Source of the DNA: Rhodoferax sp.
GTDB taxonomy: Bacteria; Pseudomonadota; Gammaproteobacteria; Burkholderiales; Burkholderiaceae_C
Length of the DNA: 64,000 bases
Direction of reading: 5' to 3'
NCBI RefSeq assembly: GCF_028714215.1
Contig: NZ_JAQTMS010000008.1
Coordinates: 62,001-126,000, forward strand
Positions 52,781 through 61,328 of the stretch are shown piece after piece. The notes beneath the pieces are model-generated. The model was given only the letters and a program-made list of their open reading frames with translations. It had not been told where the DNA came from and ran no database searches. The translations under genes were made by a program, and so were the position numbers. Positions within the stretch are counted from its first letter, which is position 1. The number at the start of each line of letters is the position of its first letter.

Positions 52781-53797
52781 ATGAAACGACGCCTATTCAC
52801 CACAGCGATCGCCGCCGGCGCGCTGGCTTTGTCCGCTTTGGCCGGCAGCGCAAGAGCGGAGGTATCGACCCTGCGCATCTCGCACGGCTACGGCATTCTT
52901 TACCTGCCCATCATGGTCATGCGCGACCAGCAGCTGATCGAAAAACAGGCGAAAAAAATGGGCCTGGGCGAGGTCAAGCTGAACTGGCTCACGCTGGACG
53001 GCGGTAACGTCATCAACGATGCCATGCTGTCCGGCAACCTCGACATCGCCGGCACCGGCGCACCGGGTTTTGTGACCCTGTGGTCCAAGGCGCAGGGCAT
53101 TCCGCGCTCCGAGGTGATAGGGCTGGGCGCGCTCAGCACCTCATCGCTGTGGCTCAACACCATCAACCCCAACGTCAAGTCGCTGAAGGACTTCACGGCC
53201 AAGGACAAGATCGCCATCCCCGGCATCAAGACCTCGCTGTCGGCGGTGGTCCTGCAGATGGCGGCGGCCAAGGCCTTCGGCATCGAGAACTACGCCAAGC
53301 TCGATCCGCTGACGGTCAGCCTGAGCCACCCCGACGCCGTCGGCGCCCTGCTGTCCGGCAAAACCGAGATCACGGCGCACTTCACGTCGCCGCCTTTTTC
53401 CTACCAGGAGGCCAAGGACCCCAAGGTCACGCGCGTCCTGAACTCGTCGGACCTGCTGGGCAACGTCACGCTGGACGTGGTGTTCGCACCCAAACATTTC
53501 ACCGAGAGCAACCCCAAGCTGACCGAGGCCTTCATGCTGGCGCAGGAAGAGGCCAACGCCTACATTGCGGCCAACCGCAAGGGCGCGGCCGAGACCTTTT
53601 TGCGCATCTCCAAGATCAAGATGACCACGCCGGAAGTGGAGCAGATACTGGCCGACCCCGACACCCAGTTCAGCACCACGCCGGTGGGCCTGATGGATTA
53701 CGTCACCTTCATGGACAAGGCCAAGACCATCAAGACGCGGCCCGCCAAATGGTCCGACATGTTCGTGCCGGCGTTCCAGAGCCGCAAGGGCAGCTGA
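52781..53797 (+). CDS. ABC transporter substrate-binding protein (NMT1/SsuA-like)
   Basis: A 338-residue periplasmic protein. Signal peptide ends at SARA. The mature sequence STLRISHGYGILYLPIMVMRDQQLIEKQAKKMG and NDAMLSGNLDIAGTGAPGFVTLW is typical of NMT1/SsuA-like binding proteins. The ligand is unknown (sulfonate, nitrate, aromatic acid or similar). GGAGACTGGA precedes the ATG at 52781. It is the last plus-strand gene before the cassette array. Confidence 0.9.
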   Translation: MKRRLFTTAIAAGALALSALAGSARAEVSTLRISHGYGILYLPIMVMRDQQLIEKQAKKMGLGEVKLNWLTLDGGNVINDAMLSGNLDIAGTGAPGFVTLWSKAQGIPRSEVIGLGALSTSSLWLNTINPNVKSLKDFTAKDKIAIPGIKTSLSAVVLQMAAAKAFGIENYAKLDPLTVSLSHPDAVGALLSGKTEITAHFTSPPFSYQEAKDPKVTRVLNSSDLLGNVTLDVVFAPKHFTESNPKLTEAFMLAQEEANAYIAANRKGAAETFLRISKIKMTTPEVEQILADPDTQFSTTPVGLMDYVTFMDKAKTIKTRPAKWSDMFVPAFQSRKGS

Positions 53798-53813
53798 CCC
53801 AGGGCTTGGTTAG

Positions 53814-54518
53814 TCAGAGTTGAACAACACGAATCCCTTTCTTGCCGTTCTTTGAGTCGCGCCAGACTTCAACGCGAAGCTGCTGCGGTGGAGGTGCAAT
53901 AGAGTTTGGCCGAGGCACCCGTGGCTTACGTTGCCTTTCTCCACTCGCGAACTCGATTTCTTCTGCTGTGGGGACTGGTAGCAGAGGCAGTTGTTCATGG
54001 GCCAGGGGCATGCGCTCAAAGGCGTTCTGCATTTCGCACATGAAATCTGGGGAAGTCGCCGCATCATCGCCTAAGAGTGCTTTAGCGTCGACCATCGCTT
54101 GATCGGCTGTGATTTCTCTCCGCTGAACTTTGTTGAACAGTTGCTGCAAATGAGCCAATGAACCGCCGTGCTTTCGCACTTTGGTTTCGCAGCCGGACGA
54201 CTTGAAAGGACTGCTCGCGTTCTCTGCCAAAAAGTCGCCAACCGAGCTTAGCTGGCTACGTATGGTTTGAAGCCCATGGAAGAATTCGCCGTAGTGTCCA
54301 ATTCCGACAATTAGCGCCCCAAGAACTACCGCGATTCTTCCTCCACCTTTGACTGAGCCCTCTTCCACCTCGAGGGCAAGGGAATAGTCAGGAAGATCTA
54401 GGGTTCGGCTGACGAATTCTTCCCACACATCGAATAGATGCGTCGAATACTTTTCGAAGTCTTCTCGCGGAAGACTTGGCACGGGAATAAAGAAATCTGT
54501 CGAACCAAGATCAATCAT
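53814..54518 (-). CDS. hypothetical protein (cassette gene)
   Basis: A 234-residue protein with no family I recognise. A glycine-rich hydrophobic segment around residues 58-76 (GGGRIAVVLGALIVGIGHYG) may be a membrane helix. The middle is helical and charged, and the C-terminus is basic and proline-rich (RKPRVPRPNSIAPPPQQ). The ATG at 54518 lies 28 bases after the degenerate attC-like site, as expected for a cassette gene. It converges with the binding-protein gene, leaving 16 bp, and has no recognisable attC of its own. Confidence 0.65.
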   Translation of the reverse strand: MIDLGSTDFFIPVPSLPREDFEKYSTHLFDVWEEFVSRTLDLPDYSLALEVEEGSVKGGGRIAVVLGALIVGIGHYGEFFHGLQTIRSQLSSVGDFLAENASSPFKSSGCETKVRKHGGSLAHLQQLFNKVQRREITADQAMVDAKALLGDDAATSPDFMCEMQNAFERMPLAHEQLPLLPVPTAEEIEFASGERQRKPRVPRPNSIAPPPQQLRVEVWRDSKNGKKGIRVVQL

Positions 54519-54545
54519 TGACTAGTGTCTCGGAGTGTTTTGAAT

Positions 54546-54603
54546 GTACTACGTGGAATTAACCGGCTCCGCGCTTTTGCGGAGTCCAGGTTGAATGTCG
54601 GGC
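54546..54603 (-). repeat. degenerate attC-like site
   Basis: On the minus strand this reads GCCCGAC, then TTCAACCTGGACTCCGC, AAAA, GCGCGGAGCCGGTTAA, and GTAGTAC. The inner stem matches the well-formed site at 55426-55488, including a paired (compensatory) base swap. The outer boxes deviate from the RYYYAAC/GTTRRRY consensus, so it may no longer recombine. It overlaps the 3' end of the nuclease-fold gene. Confidence 0.6.
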
Positions 54604-55350
54604 CACGATGCATTGAGGAACCCATTGTTCTATGCTCTTGTGACCACGCGGAAGTAAAAGCTCGATACTTTTTTTTCCACGCTGAATTTGACTGATTATG
54701 GGATGCTCAGGGTTATTCCGGCTCTCTGTGTCTGGGCCGTAGAAATACCCACAACCACCATCGCGTGTAGCGCGAAATCTGTTGTTGATGTTTTCAATGA
54801 CCTGCGCTGAGTCGGGAAAAACAAAAGTTCCGTAATGGACGTTCGCGCTCCAAAGAACGCCAAGCCCATTTACGTCGTTATCAAATATGGCACGAACATT
54901 CGAGATGCAGCGTTGAATCCAGTACGGCCAGAGGACACACTCAATGCCAAAGTGGCTTTCAGCTTCCGCCTTGCGAATTGACGGATGCTCGGGGCTTGAG
55001 TTGTAGCGCGATGGCGCGAAATGACTCGGGCCGTGAAATTCAACGAGTTTTGAAACACCATCAACTGAAACTTTCAGATCGACGCGCCTCCTGCCCCAAG
55101 GCACCTGATGCTCTACGGTGGCGTTTGGATACGTAAGCTCGATCAATTTCACGAGGATCATTTCATCAAGGCTTACGCTGGCATTTCCGATTTTTGCAGG
55201 TGGGGAATTTGGTATGGCACTTGCGTACCAGAGTTTTTGAAGTTCACGTTCGTCAATGGCCTCGATGCCGTTCCAGTTCTTGAACGGGACTGATTGAATG
55301 TCACTCTCGGTTACGTCGAGAATTTCAACAACATCGCTTTTGCTTAACAT
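54559..55350 (-). CDS. PD-(D/E)XK-like nuclease-fold protein (cassette gene)
   Basis: A 263-residue protein. The segment VEHQVPWGRRRVDLKVSVDG and KLVEFHGPSHF contains Asp91, Glu104 and His106 in the spacing of a PD-(D/E)XK/Vsr-like core (D...ExK with His for Lys); 'EFHGPSHF' also recalls the RAP domain. No DNA-binding part is recognised. I prefer the start MLSKSDVVEIL at 55350 (GGGG upstream); an ATG at 55416, only 10 bases after the attC site, would add 22 residues and cannot be excluded. Confidence 0.7.
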   Translation of the reverse strand: MLSKSDVVEILDVTESDIQSVPFKNWNGIEAIDERELQKLWYASAIPNSPPAKIGNASVSLDEMILVKLIELTYPNATVEHQVPWGRRRVDLKVSVDGVSKLVEFHGPSHFAPSRYNSSPEHPSIRKAEAESHFGIECVLWPYWIQRCISNVRAIFDNDVNGLGVLWSANVHYGTFVFPDSAQVIENINNRFRATRDGGCGYFYGPDTESRNNPEHPIISQIQRGKKSIELLLPRGHKSIEQWVPQCIVARHSTWTPQKRGAG

Positions 55351-55425
55351 TGACCCCACGCATGAGTCGCTACTGTGGAGTTCAAACAAGCCTTGGGGGC
55401 GACCGAGGATTCCCATATGTGTTTG

Positions 55426-55488
55426 GCCTAACGTGGAGCTAAGGGGCTGCGCGCTTTTGCGCAGTCCCGCTTGAGCGTAGGGTTGGGC
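55426..55488 (-). repeat. attC recombination site
   Basis: On the minus strand: GCCCAAC (fits RYYYAAC), spacer CCTACG, CTCAAGCGGGACTGCGC, loop AAAA, GCGCGCAGCCCCTTAG, spacer CTCCAC, and GTTAGGC (fits GTTRRRY). The halves fold into one long imperfect hairpin of 63 nt. This is the structure integron integrases act on as single-stranded DNA. It lies between the stop of the small membrane-protein gene and the start of the nuclease-fold gene. Confidence 0.8.
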
Positions 55489-55505
55489 ATCGCTTGCATA
55501 TCCGA

Positions 55506-55781
55506 CTATGGAGCAAAACCGTTAATTGACCAGAAGACAAGCATTAGCGCGCCCTCAAGCATGCGCCAATTTCCGATGATAAGGCCAACCGCAACAAAGG
55601 GTAACGTGTTTCGTTTTCGAGGGGCGTTGATCAGCACCCAAACACCAAAACAAACAGTGACCAATGCCAAAGCAATCATTCCTTCGAGGCGCCACGCGAG
55701 CATCCATCCGTACTCCGCGAGCAACCACGCAGCCGCAATGGACACTGAGAAACATAGCCAAGCAATGTAGCGAGTACTCAT
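55506..55781 (-). CDS. small membrane protein (cassette gene)
   Basis: A 91-residue protein that is almost entirely hydrophobic, with three predicted helices: IAWLCFSVSIAAAWLLAEYGWM (about 6-27), MIALALVTVCFGVWVLI (about 35-51) and FVAVGLIIGNWRMLEGALMLVFW (about 62-84). The ATG at 55781 lies 18 bases after a GTTGGGC half-site. Function unknown; small membrane proteins are common in cassettes. Confidence 0.65.
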   Translation of the reverse strand: MSTRYIAWLCFSVSIAAAWLLAEYGWMLAWRLEGMIALALVTVCFGVWVLINAPRKRNTLPFVAVGLIIGNWRMLEGALMLVFWSINGFAP

Positions 55782-56098
55782 ATTAAACTTGAACGAGATG
55801 CCCAACGTAATGTATAGAGCAAAACTTGCTCCATAAACTGGGCGTCGCTCGATAAACTGGACATTGAATCCTCCTGAAGACGGCTCGCAGCCTTTGTTTC
55901 CGCGATTCTCTTGGGATCTTGTACAGGTATAGAAATTCCGACAAACCCCGCAGATCGTTTCGGCCGATTCTACGTTTCAATCAAGCTGACCCGAAGAAAT
56001 TGGGAACTCATCTCGAATGACGGCAACCGCTGCACTGCGGCATTGCAAAGGGGCAAGTTGCTGTCGTTCACCGTACTCAAAATCTTGCGTTAGCTGGG
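55782..56098. other. 317-bp stretch without a confident gene
   Basis: It holds a minus-strand GTTGGGC half-site (55800-55806), a hairpin GAGCAA/TTGCTC (55817-55831), and at 56016-56040 the first copy of a 25-bp repeat with a CCGC...GCGG hairpin. Two short frames, 55783-55980 minus and 55911-56093 plus, lack protein-like features. It may be a non-coding cassette or the decayed attC of the gene at 56099. Confidence 0.45.
56016..56040 (+). repeat. 25-bp repeat, copy 1
   Basis: AATGACGGCAACCGCTGCAC then TGCGG; matches copy 2 at 56504-56528 in 22 of 25 positions, in the same orientation. The core CCGCTGCACTGCGG can form a small hairpin. The pair flanks the gene at 56099-56449. Confidence 0.6.
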
Positions 56099-56449
56099 CT
56101 AAAAAACCATCACATGGTCAACGATGTACTTGCCGCTCTGTTGAACCAAAACCATCTCTGCAACGAATTCGCCGACCTGCTTAGTAAAGCTTTGCTTCCA
56201 TACAATGGCTATTGAGTCGGGGCGACGAAACAGCTTCACAAACTCTCTGTCGGCAAAGAAACCCTTGGTGGACTGGTACTCCCGACAAATGCTCTCAAAT
56301 CGCTCTTTTGGCAATTGCGCTTTGAGTCTGTTTGAAAAGTCTCGTATGTGTCGTTCGTAATCGACGTGAGTAGAAGCGTCCATTAAGTTGTCCATCAGCG
56401 GATTGGCTATCGACAAAATTTCTGCTTCTGATTCTTGAGTTAGGTTCAT
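56099..56449 (-). CDS. hypothetical protein (cassette gene)
   Basis: A 116-residue protein, helical in its first half, ending in strands (DSIAIVWKQSFTKQVGEFVAEMVLVQQSGKYIVDHVMVF) that look like the sheet of a small NTF2- or DUF4864-like fold, though I cannot assign it. There is no signal peptide. The start at 56449 (MNLTQESEAEIL) is chosen because the upstream extension runs through the 25-bp repeat and into the enoyl-CoA hydratase gene. Confidence 0.6.
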   Translation of the reverse strand: MNLTQESEAEILSIANPLMDNLMDASTHVDYERHIRDFSNRLKAQLPKERFESICREYQSTKGFFADREFVKLFRRPDSIAIVWKQSFTKQVGEFVAEMVLVQQSGKYIVDHVMVF

Positions 56450-56503
56450 GTGGAAGCTCTGTTGCCAATAGTGGTTATGCCTGTCATTTTGAACCACTTT
56501 CTG

Positions 56504-56528
56504 AATGTCGGCTCCCGCTGCACTGCGG
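56504..56528 (+). repeat. 25-bp repeat, copy 2
   Basis: AATGTCGGCTCCCGCTGCAC then TGCGG. Same orientation as copy 1 (56016-56040), with three differences. It lies about 55 bases upstream of the cassette gene at 56099-56449 and is probably the remnant of the site at the other end of that cassette. Confidence 0.6.
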
Positions 56529-56667
56529 TTGCGTAATTTTCTCCATGGCCGACATTGAAGTTGATGCTTGGCTTTCAGAGATGGAGCAATTTTCATTGCT
56601 TCAAACAGGCAAGCATCGAGCGGTTTTGAGACGTTCTTTGGTCCCCACCCGATCACCTCTACCGGTC

Positions 56668-57465
56668 TCAGCGACCCTTGAACTGGGCCGGCTGCTTGGC
56701 GAAGAAGGCGTCGATGCCGGTTTTGAAATCTTCGGTCTCGGCACACTGGGCGAAGGCCGTCGCCTCGGCCGCCAGTTGCGCCGGCAGATCACGCCCGAAG
56801 GATTCGCGCATCAAGCGGCGCAAACGTCCCAGCGCCACGGTCGGTCCGTTGGCCAGTCGCTGCGCGAAGGCTGTTACTTCGACTTCGAGTTCCGTCGCCG
56901 GCACGACCCGGTTCACCAGGCCCCATTGCAACGCTTGCGCACTGCTCAGGGTTTCTCCCAGCATGGCAATCTCCAGCGCCCGGCGCAGCCCGACCAGCCG
57001 GGGCAGCGCCCATGAGGCGCCGACGTCGCAACTGCTGCCAATGTTGACGTAGGCCAGATTAAAGCGGGTGCCCTCGGCGGCGAAAACGAAATCGGCTTGC
57101 AGCATCAAACTCAGGCCGGCGCCGGCGGCCACACCATGCACTTGCGCGATCAGCGGCGCATCCATCGCGGCCAACACGGTTAGCGCCTCATGCAGGGGGC
57201 CAATCAGATCGCTGGCAGCCTGGCGCGGATTGGCGCGCAAGGTGGCCAGGTCGCCACCGGCCATGAAGCCCTTGCCGGCCCCGCACAGAACAACGGCGCG
57301 CACCGAGCTGTCGCCGGCAAGTTGGCGGGCGGCGCGCAAAAAGGCTTGCGCCATGGGAACATCCACCGCATTGAGGGCGCTGGGGCGGTTGAAGCGCAAG
57401 GTGGCGACGGCGCCGTCGCGCGCCAGCTGAAGGGGGGCTTGCGGGGTCTCGGTAGTTTGGCTCAT
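56668..57465 (-). CDS. enoyl-CoA hydratase/isomerase family protein
   Basis: A 265-residue crotonase-fold enzyme: ATLRFNRPSALNAV, the oxyanion-hole segments GAGKGFMAGGDL and HGVAAGAGLSL, and a C-terminus of usual length. In typical hydratases two glutamates act near the second segment; here the region reads FNLAYVNIGSSCDVGASWAL, with no glutamate where the first is usual, so it may be an isomerase or another crotonase activity. Last gene of the catabolic operon, 7 bp after the acyl-CoA synthetase stop. Confidence 0.88.
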   Translation of the reverse strand: MSQTTETPQAPLQLARDGAVATLRFNRPSALNAVDVPMAQAFLRAARQLAGDSSVRAVVLCGAGKGFMAGGDLATLRANPRQAASDLIGPLHEALTVLAAMDAPLIAQVHGVAAGAGLSLMLQADFVFAAEGTRFNLAYVNIGSSCDVGASWALPRLVGLRRALEIAMLGETLSSAQALQWGLVNRVVPATELEVEVTAFAQRLANGPTVALGRLRRLMRESFGRDLPAQLAAEATAFAQCAETEDFKTGIDAFFAKQPAQFKGR

Positions 57466-57472
57466 GACGGTC

Positions 57473-59286
57473 CTATCGATAGAGCGCTTCAATTTCTTCG
57501 GCGTAAGTTTTGTAGATGCTGGAGCGCCGCACCTTCATGGTGGCGGTGACTTCGCCGTCATCGTGGTCCAGTTCCTTGGTCAGCAGGTGAAACTTGCGAA
57601 TCTGCGACACCGACGCAAGCCGGGCGTTGCCCTTGGCGATATCGGCGTCCACCAGCTCACGCACCTGCGGATGCTCGGCCAGCGATCTGAAATGGGTGAA
57701 CGGGATGCGGCGCGCCTCGGCCCATTTGCCGACCACTTCATAGTCGATCTGGACCAGCGCGCCGACAAACTTGCGACCCTCGGCGACAACAATGCATTCC
57801 TTGATGAAAGGGCTGCCCTTCATGGTGTTCTCGATTTCCGAGGGCGTCAGGTTTTTGCCGCCGGCGGTGATCATGATGTCTTTCAGGCGGTCGACGATGC
57901 GCAACTGGCCGCCCTCCTCGCGCACCACGTCACCGGTGTGCAGCCAGCCATTCCGGATGCTGCCGGCAGTGGCCTCGGGATTCTTGTAGTAGCCGACAAA
58001 CACCATGTCGCCGCGCAACAGCAGCTCGCCGTCGGCGCCGATGCGGTACTCCACGCCCAGCGTGGGCAGACCCACGGTGCCCACGATGACCTGGTCGCGC
58101 CGGTGGCCGGTCACCATGCCGGTCGACTCGGTCAGGCCATAGACCTCCACCAGCGGCACGCCCAGCACCCGGAAGAAGCGCACCACGTCGGGCGGTATCG
58201 GCGCCGCGCCGGTGAGCGCCACCTGCACCTTGCGCAAGCCGATGAAGTTTTGCAGGGCGCGAAACACGCTCCAGTAGCTGACGCAGTACGCCAGCTTGTC
58301 CAACACGGTCCAGGCGGCGCGGGGCTTTTCCGCCAGGCCCTGGCAGGCGGCCCAGGCGGTCTGGAACAGTGCACGACGCAAGCCACCGGTTTCCTGCAAT
58401 TTGATGCTGATGGCGGCGTGCATCTTTTCCCAGATGCGCGGCACGCCGAGGAACATGCTGGGCGCCACTTCACGCAAGTCTTCCTGCACGGTGCGTATCG
58501 ATTCGCCGAAGTTCACCTGCGATCCGATGTAAATCGGCACGAAGGTGCTCAGCATCTGCTCCGCCACATGGCACAGCGGCAGGTAGGACAGATGGCTGGT
58601 GGCGCTGGAGAGCCCGAGCCGCTCGACGATGCCGGGCACGACGCCGCGAATATTGCGGTAGGAAATCACCGCGCCCTTGGGCTTGCCGGTGGAGCCCGAG
58701 GTGTAGATCATGAGCGCGACATCGTCCAGCGTTTGACGCGTCAGGATATCGTCTATGAGCGCCATGTCGGCGTTGGCGGCACCCAGCTTTTCGACCTCGT
58801 CGAAGGTGGCAATGAGCTGGCGTGCCTCGGGCGCAAAACTGCGCAAGCCCTTGGTCTCCATCGTCACGATCTTGCGCAGACGCGGCAACTGGTCCAGCGC
58901 CGCCAGCACCTTGTCGGTTTGCTCCTGGTCCTCGCAGACCATGATTTCAATGTCGGCGTGGCTCACCACATAAGCCACCTCAAGGCTCGGGCTGGTCGGA
59001 TAGACCCCCACCGTGACGGCGCCTACCAGTCCGGCGCCCATTTGCGCCAGCACCCATTCCAGACGGTTTTCCGAGATCACACCGACATGGCCGCCGGCCG
59101 GCAGGCCCAGCGCGCGCAGACCCAAGCCGAAACAGCAGGCGCGCCGGTAGTAGCCCTCCCAACGCACCGGCTTCCAGATGCCAAAGTCTTTTTGCCGGAT
59201 CGCGATGTGCCCGGGTTGCGTGCGGGCGCGCTCGCGCAACATCTGCGGCAGCGTCAGTTCGGGCAGGGCGTGGGGTGCAGCCGTGT

Positions 59287-59290
<4 letters not shown>
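57473..59290 (-). CDS. long-chain acyl-CoA synthetase (FadD/FACS type)
   Basis: A 605-residue adenylate-forming enzyme of the long-chain group (also called AMP-dependent synthetase/FAA1-like). Motifs: MIYTSGSTGKPKGAVISYRN, VYGLTESTGMVTG, LHTGDVVREEGGQLRIVDRLKDIMITAGGKNLTPSEIE. The start at 59290 makes an ATGA overlap with the livF stop; a second ATG at 59299 is less likely. It activates a fatty or aromatic acid after uptake by the adjacent ABC transporter. Confidence 0.92.
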
Positions 59291-60105
<815 letters not shown>

Positions 60106-60131
60106 GGTCGGTCGTGCCGTGAGGGTTGTGA

Positions 60132-61307
60132 CTAGAGCGCGATCCAGTCGGAGGCCGCCACCATCTTCTGCGCCTTCATGTCGGCCTTGTAGACGCGACC
60201 GACCGGAATCGAGTTGCCCTTGATGGTGACGGGTACGCCGATCAGGCCGCCGGTGTCGAAGTCCTTGATGCTGTTGAGCGCGGCCTTGAGGTTCTTGGCG
60301 TTGAGCTCCTTGCCGGCGTCGAGCGTGCGCTTGGCGGCTTCGGCGAAGAACATGCCGGCCAGAAAGCCCTGGATGTAGGCGGTGCTCTGGTAGGCCGGGC
60401 GCATCTGGCGGATCTTGTCCAGCATCGGCGCCTTGGCCGAAGTGTCGTAGTAATAGCGGTAGGGCATGACACCCATGAAACCGTCGCCGGCCTCGCCCAT
60501 CTTCATGACGGTGGAGCTGTCCATGGTCCAGAAGGTTCCCATCCATTTGGTGGTCATGCCCTGCTGTTTGCCCTGGGTGATGAATTCAGGAATCGGGGCC
60601 AGGATGTAGCCGTGGAAGATGGTGTAGTCGGGTGCCGCACGGCGCAGTTTGATCACTTCCCCGGACACGTCGACGCTGCCGGCCGGCGTCATGATTTTGA
60701 CCGGTACGGTGAGGCCCAGCTTCTTCGCCAGGGCCTCGCTGCTGTCGATCGGGTCGCGGCCGAATTCGGAGTCGGAATAGACGAAAGCCACCTTGGCACC
60801 CGGCTTCTCCTTGGCGATGTGACGCAACAGGATGCCGAACATCTCGGTGTAGTCGGGGCCGACCAGGAATTGGTCGGGGTATTTCTGCGCGTTGTTCAAC
60901 TCGGTGGCAAACGAGGCGCCGGTCATCAGGATATTGCCGACGCGCTGCAGCTCGGGGTTGATGGTCTTGGAGAACGCCGTCGAGTCGCCGTAATAGAGAT
61001 TGACCTTGTTCTGGCTGGTGATTTTCTTGAAGGCGGCGACCGAGACGTCGACCTTGTAGCCGGTGTCTTCCGGCACGTAGCGCAGCTTGCGGCCCTTGAT
61101 GCCGCCGGCCTCGTTGACAATTTTCACGTAGTCGGCCAAACCGTCGTTGATGCCGACACCGGCAAAGGCGAAGACCCCGGTCATGGGAATCGAGCCGCCG
61201 ATGACGATGTCTTCGCCGGCCTGGGCCCGCACCAGCGGCGTGACGAGGCTGGCGCCGGCCGCCAGTAGCAGGGCGCGACGACCTTGGGAAAGAGGTGATG
61301 ACTTCAT
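60132..61307 (-). CDS. Liv-type ABC substrate-binding protein
   Basis: A 391-residue periplasmic binding protein (Peripla_BP_6). After a signal peptide (GRRALLLAAGASLVTPLVRAQ) it reads DIVIGGSIPMTGVFAFAGVGINDG and KVAFVYSDSEFGRDPIDSSEALAKKLG. Position between livM and livF is common in betaproteobacterial operons for aromatic or fatty-acid uptake. An AAAGGAGATCAGC ribosome site precedes the ATG. Confidence 0.92.
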   Translation of the reverse strand: MKSSPLSQGRRALLLAAGASLVTPLVRAQAGEDIVIGGSIPMTGVFAFAGVGINDGLADYVKIVNEAGGIKGRKLRYVPEDTGYKVDVSVAAFKKITSQNKVNLYYGDSTAFSKTINPELQRVGNILMTGASFATELNNAQKYPDQFLVGPDYTEMFGILLRHIAKEKPGAKVAFVYSDSEFGRDPIDSSEALAKKLGLTVPVKIMTPAGSVDVSGEVIKLRRAAPDYTIFHGYILAPIPEFITQGKQQGMTTKWMGTFWTMDSSTVMKMGEAGDGFMGVMPYRYYYDTSAKAPMLDKIRQMRPAYQSTAYIQGFLAGMFFAEAAKRTLDAGKELNAKNLKAALNSIKDFDTGGLIGVPVTIKGNSIPVGRVYKADMKAQKMVAASDWIAL

Positions 61308-61328
61308 GCTGATCTCCTTTGTGTTGAC

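Larger units (their letters stand above)
53814..56540 (-). mobile_element. remnant integron gene-cassette array (no integrase seen)
   Basis: Four unrelated small genes, all on the minus strand and A+T-richer than the flanks, are separated by attC-like palindromic sites (best: 55426-55488; degenerate: 54546-54603; half-site: 55800-55806). A 25-bp repeat also flanks the gene at 56099. This is the arrangement of integron cassettes. No integrase gene or attI site is visible, so it would be a cluster of attC sites lacking an integrase. Boundaries are approximate. Confidence 0.65.

Noticed and set aside
55783..55980. 65-codon minus-strand frame in the cassette array
   Set aside because: Its 3' half is the attC-like half-site region, and the peptide is mostly basic with no recognisable feature.
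55911..56093. 60-codon plus-strand frame in the cassette array
   Set aside because: It runs against the direction of all cassette genes and crosses a hairpin repeat.
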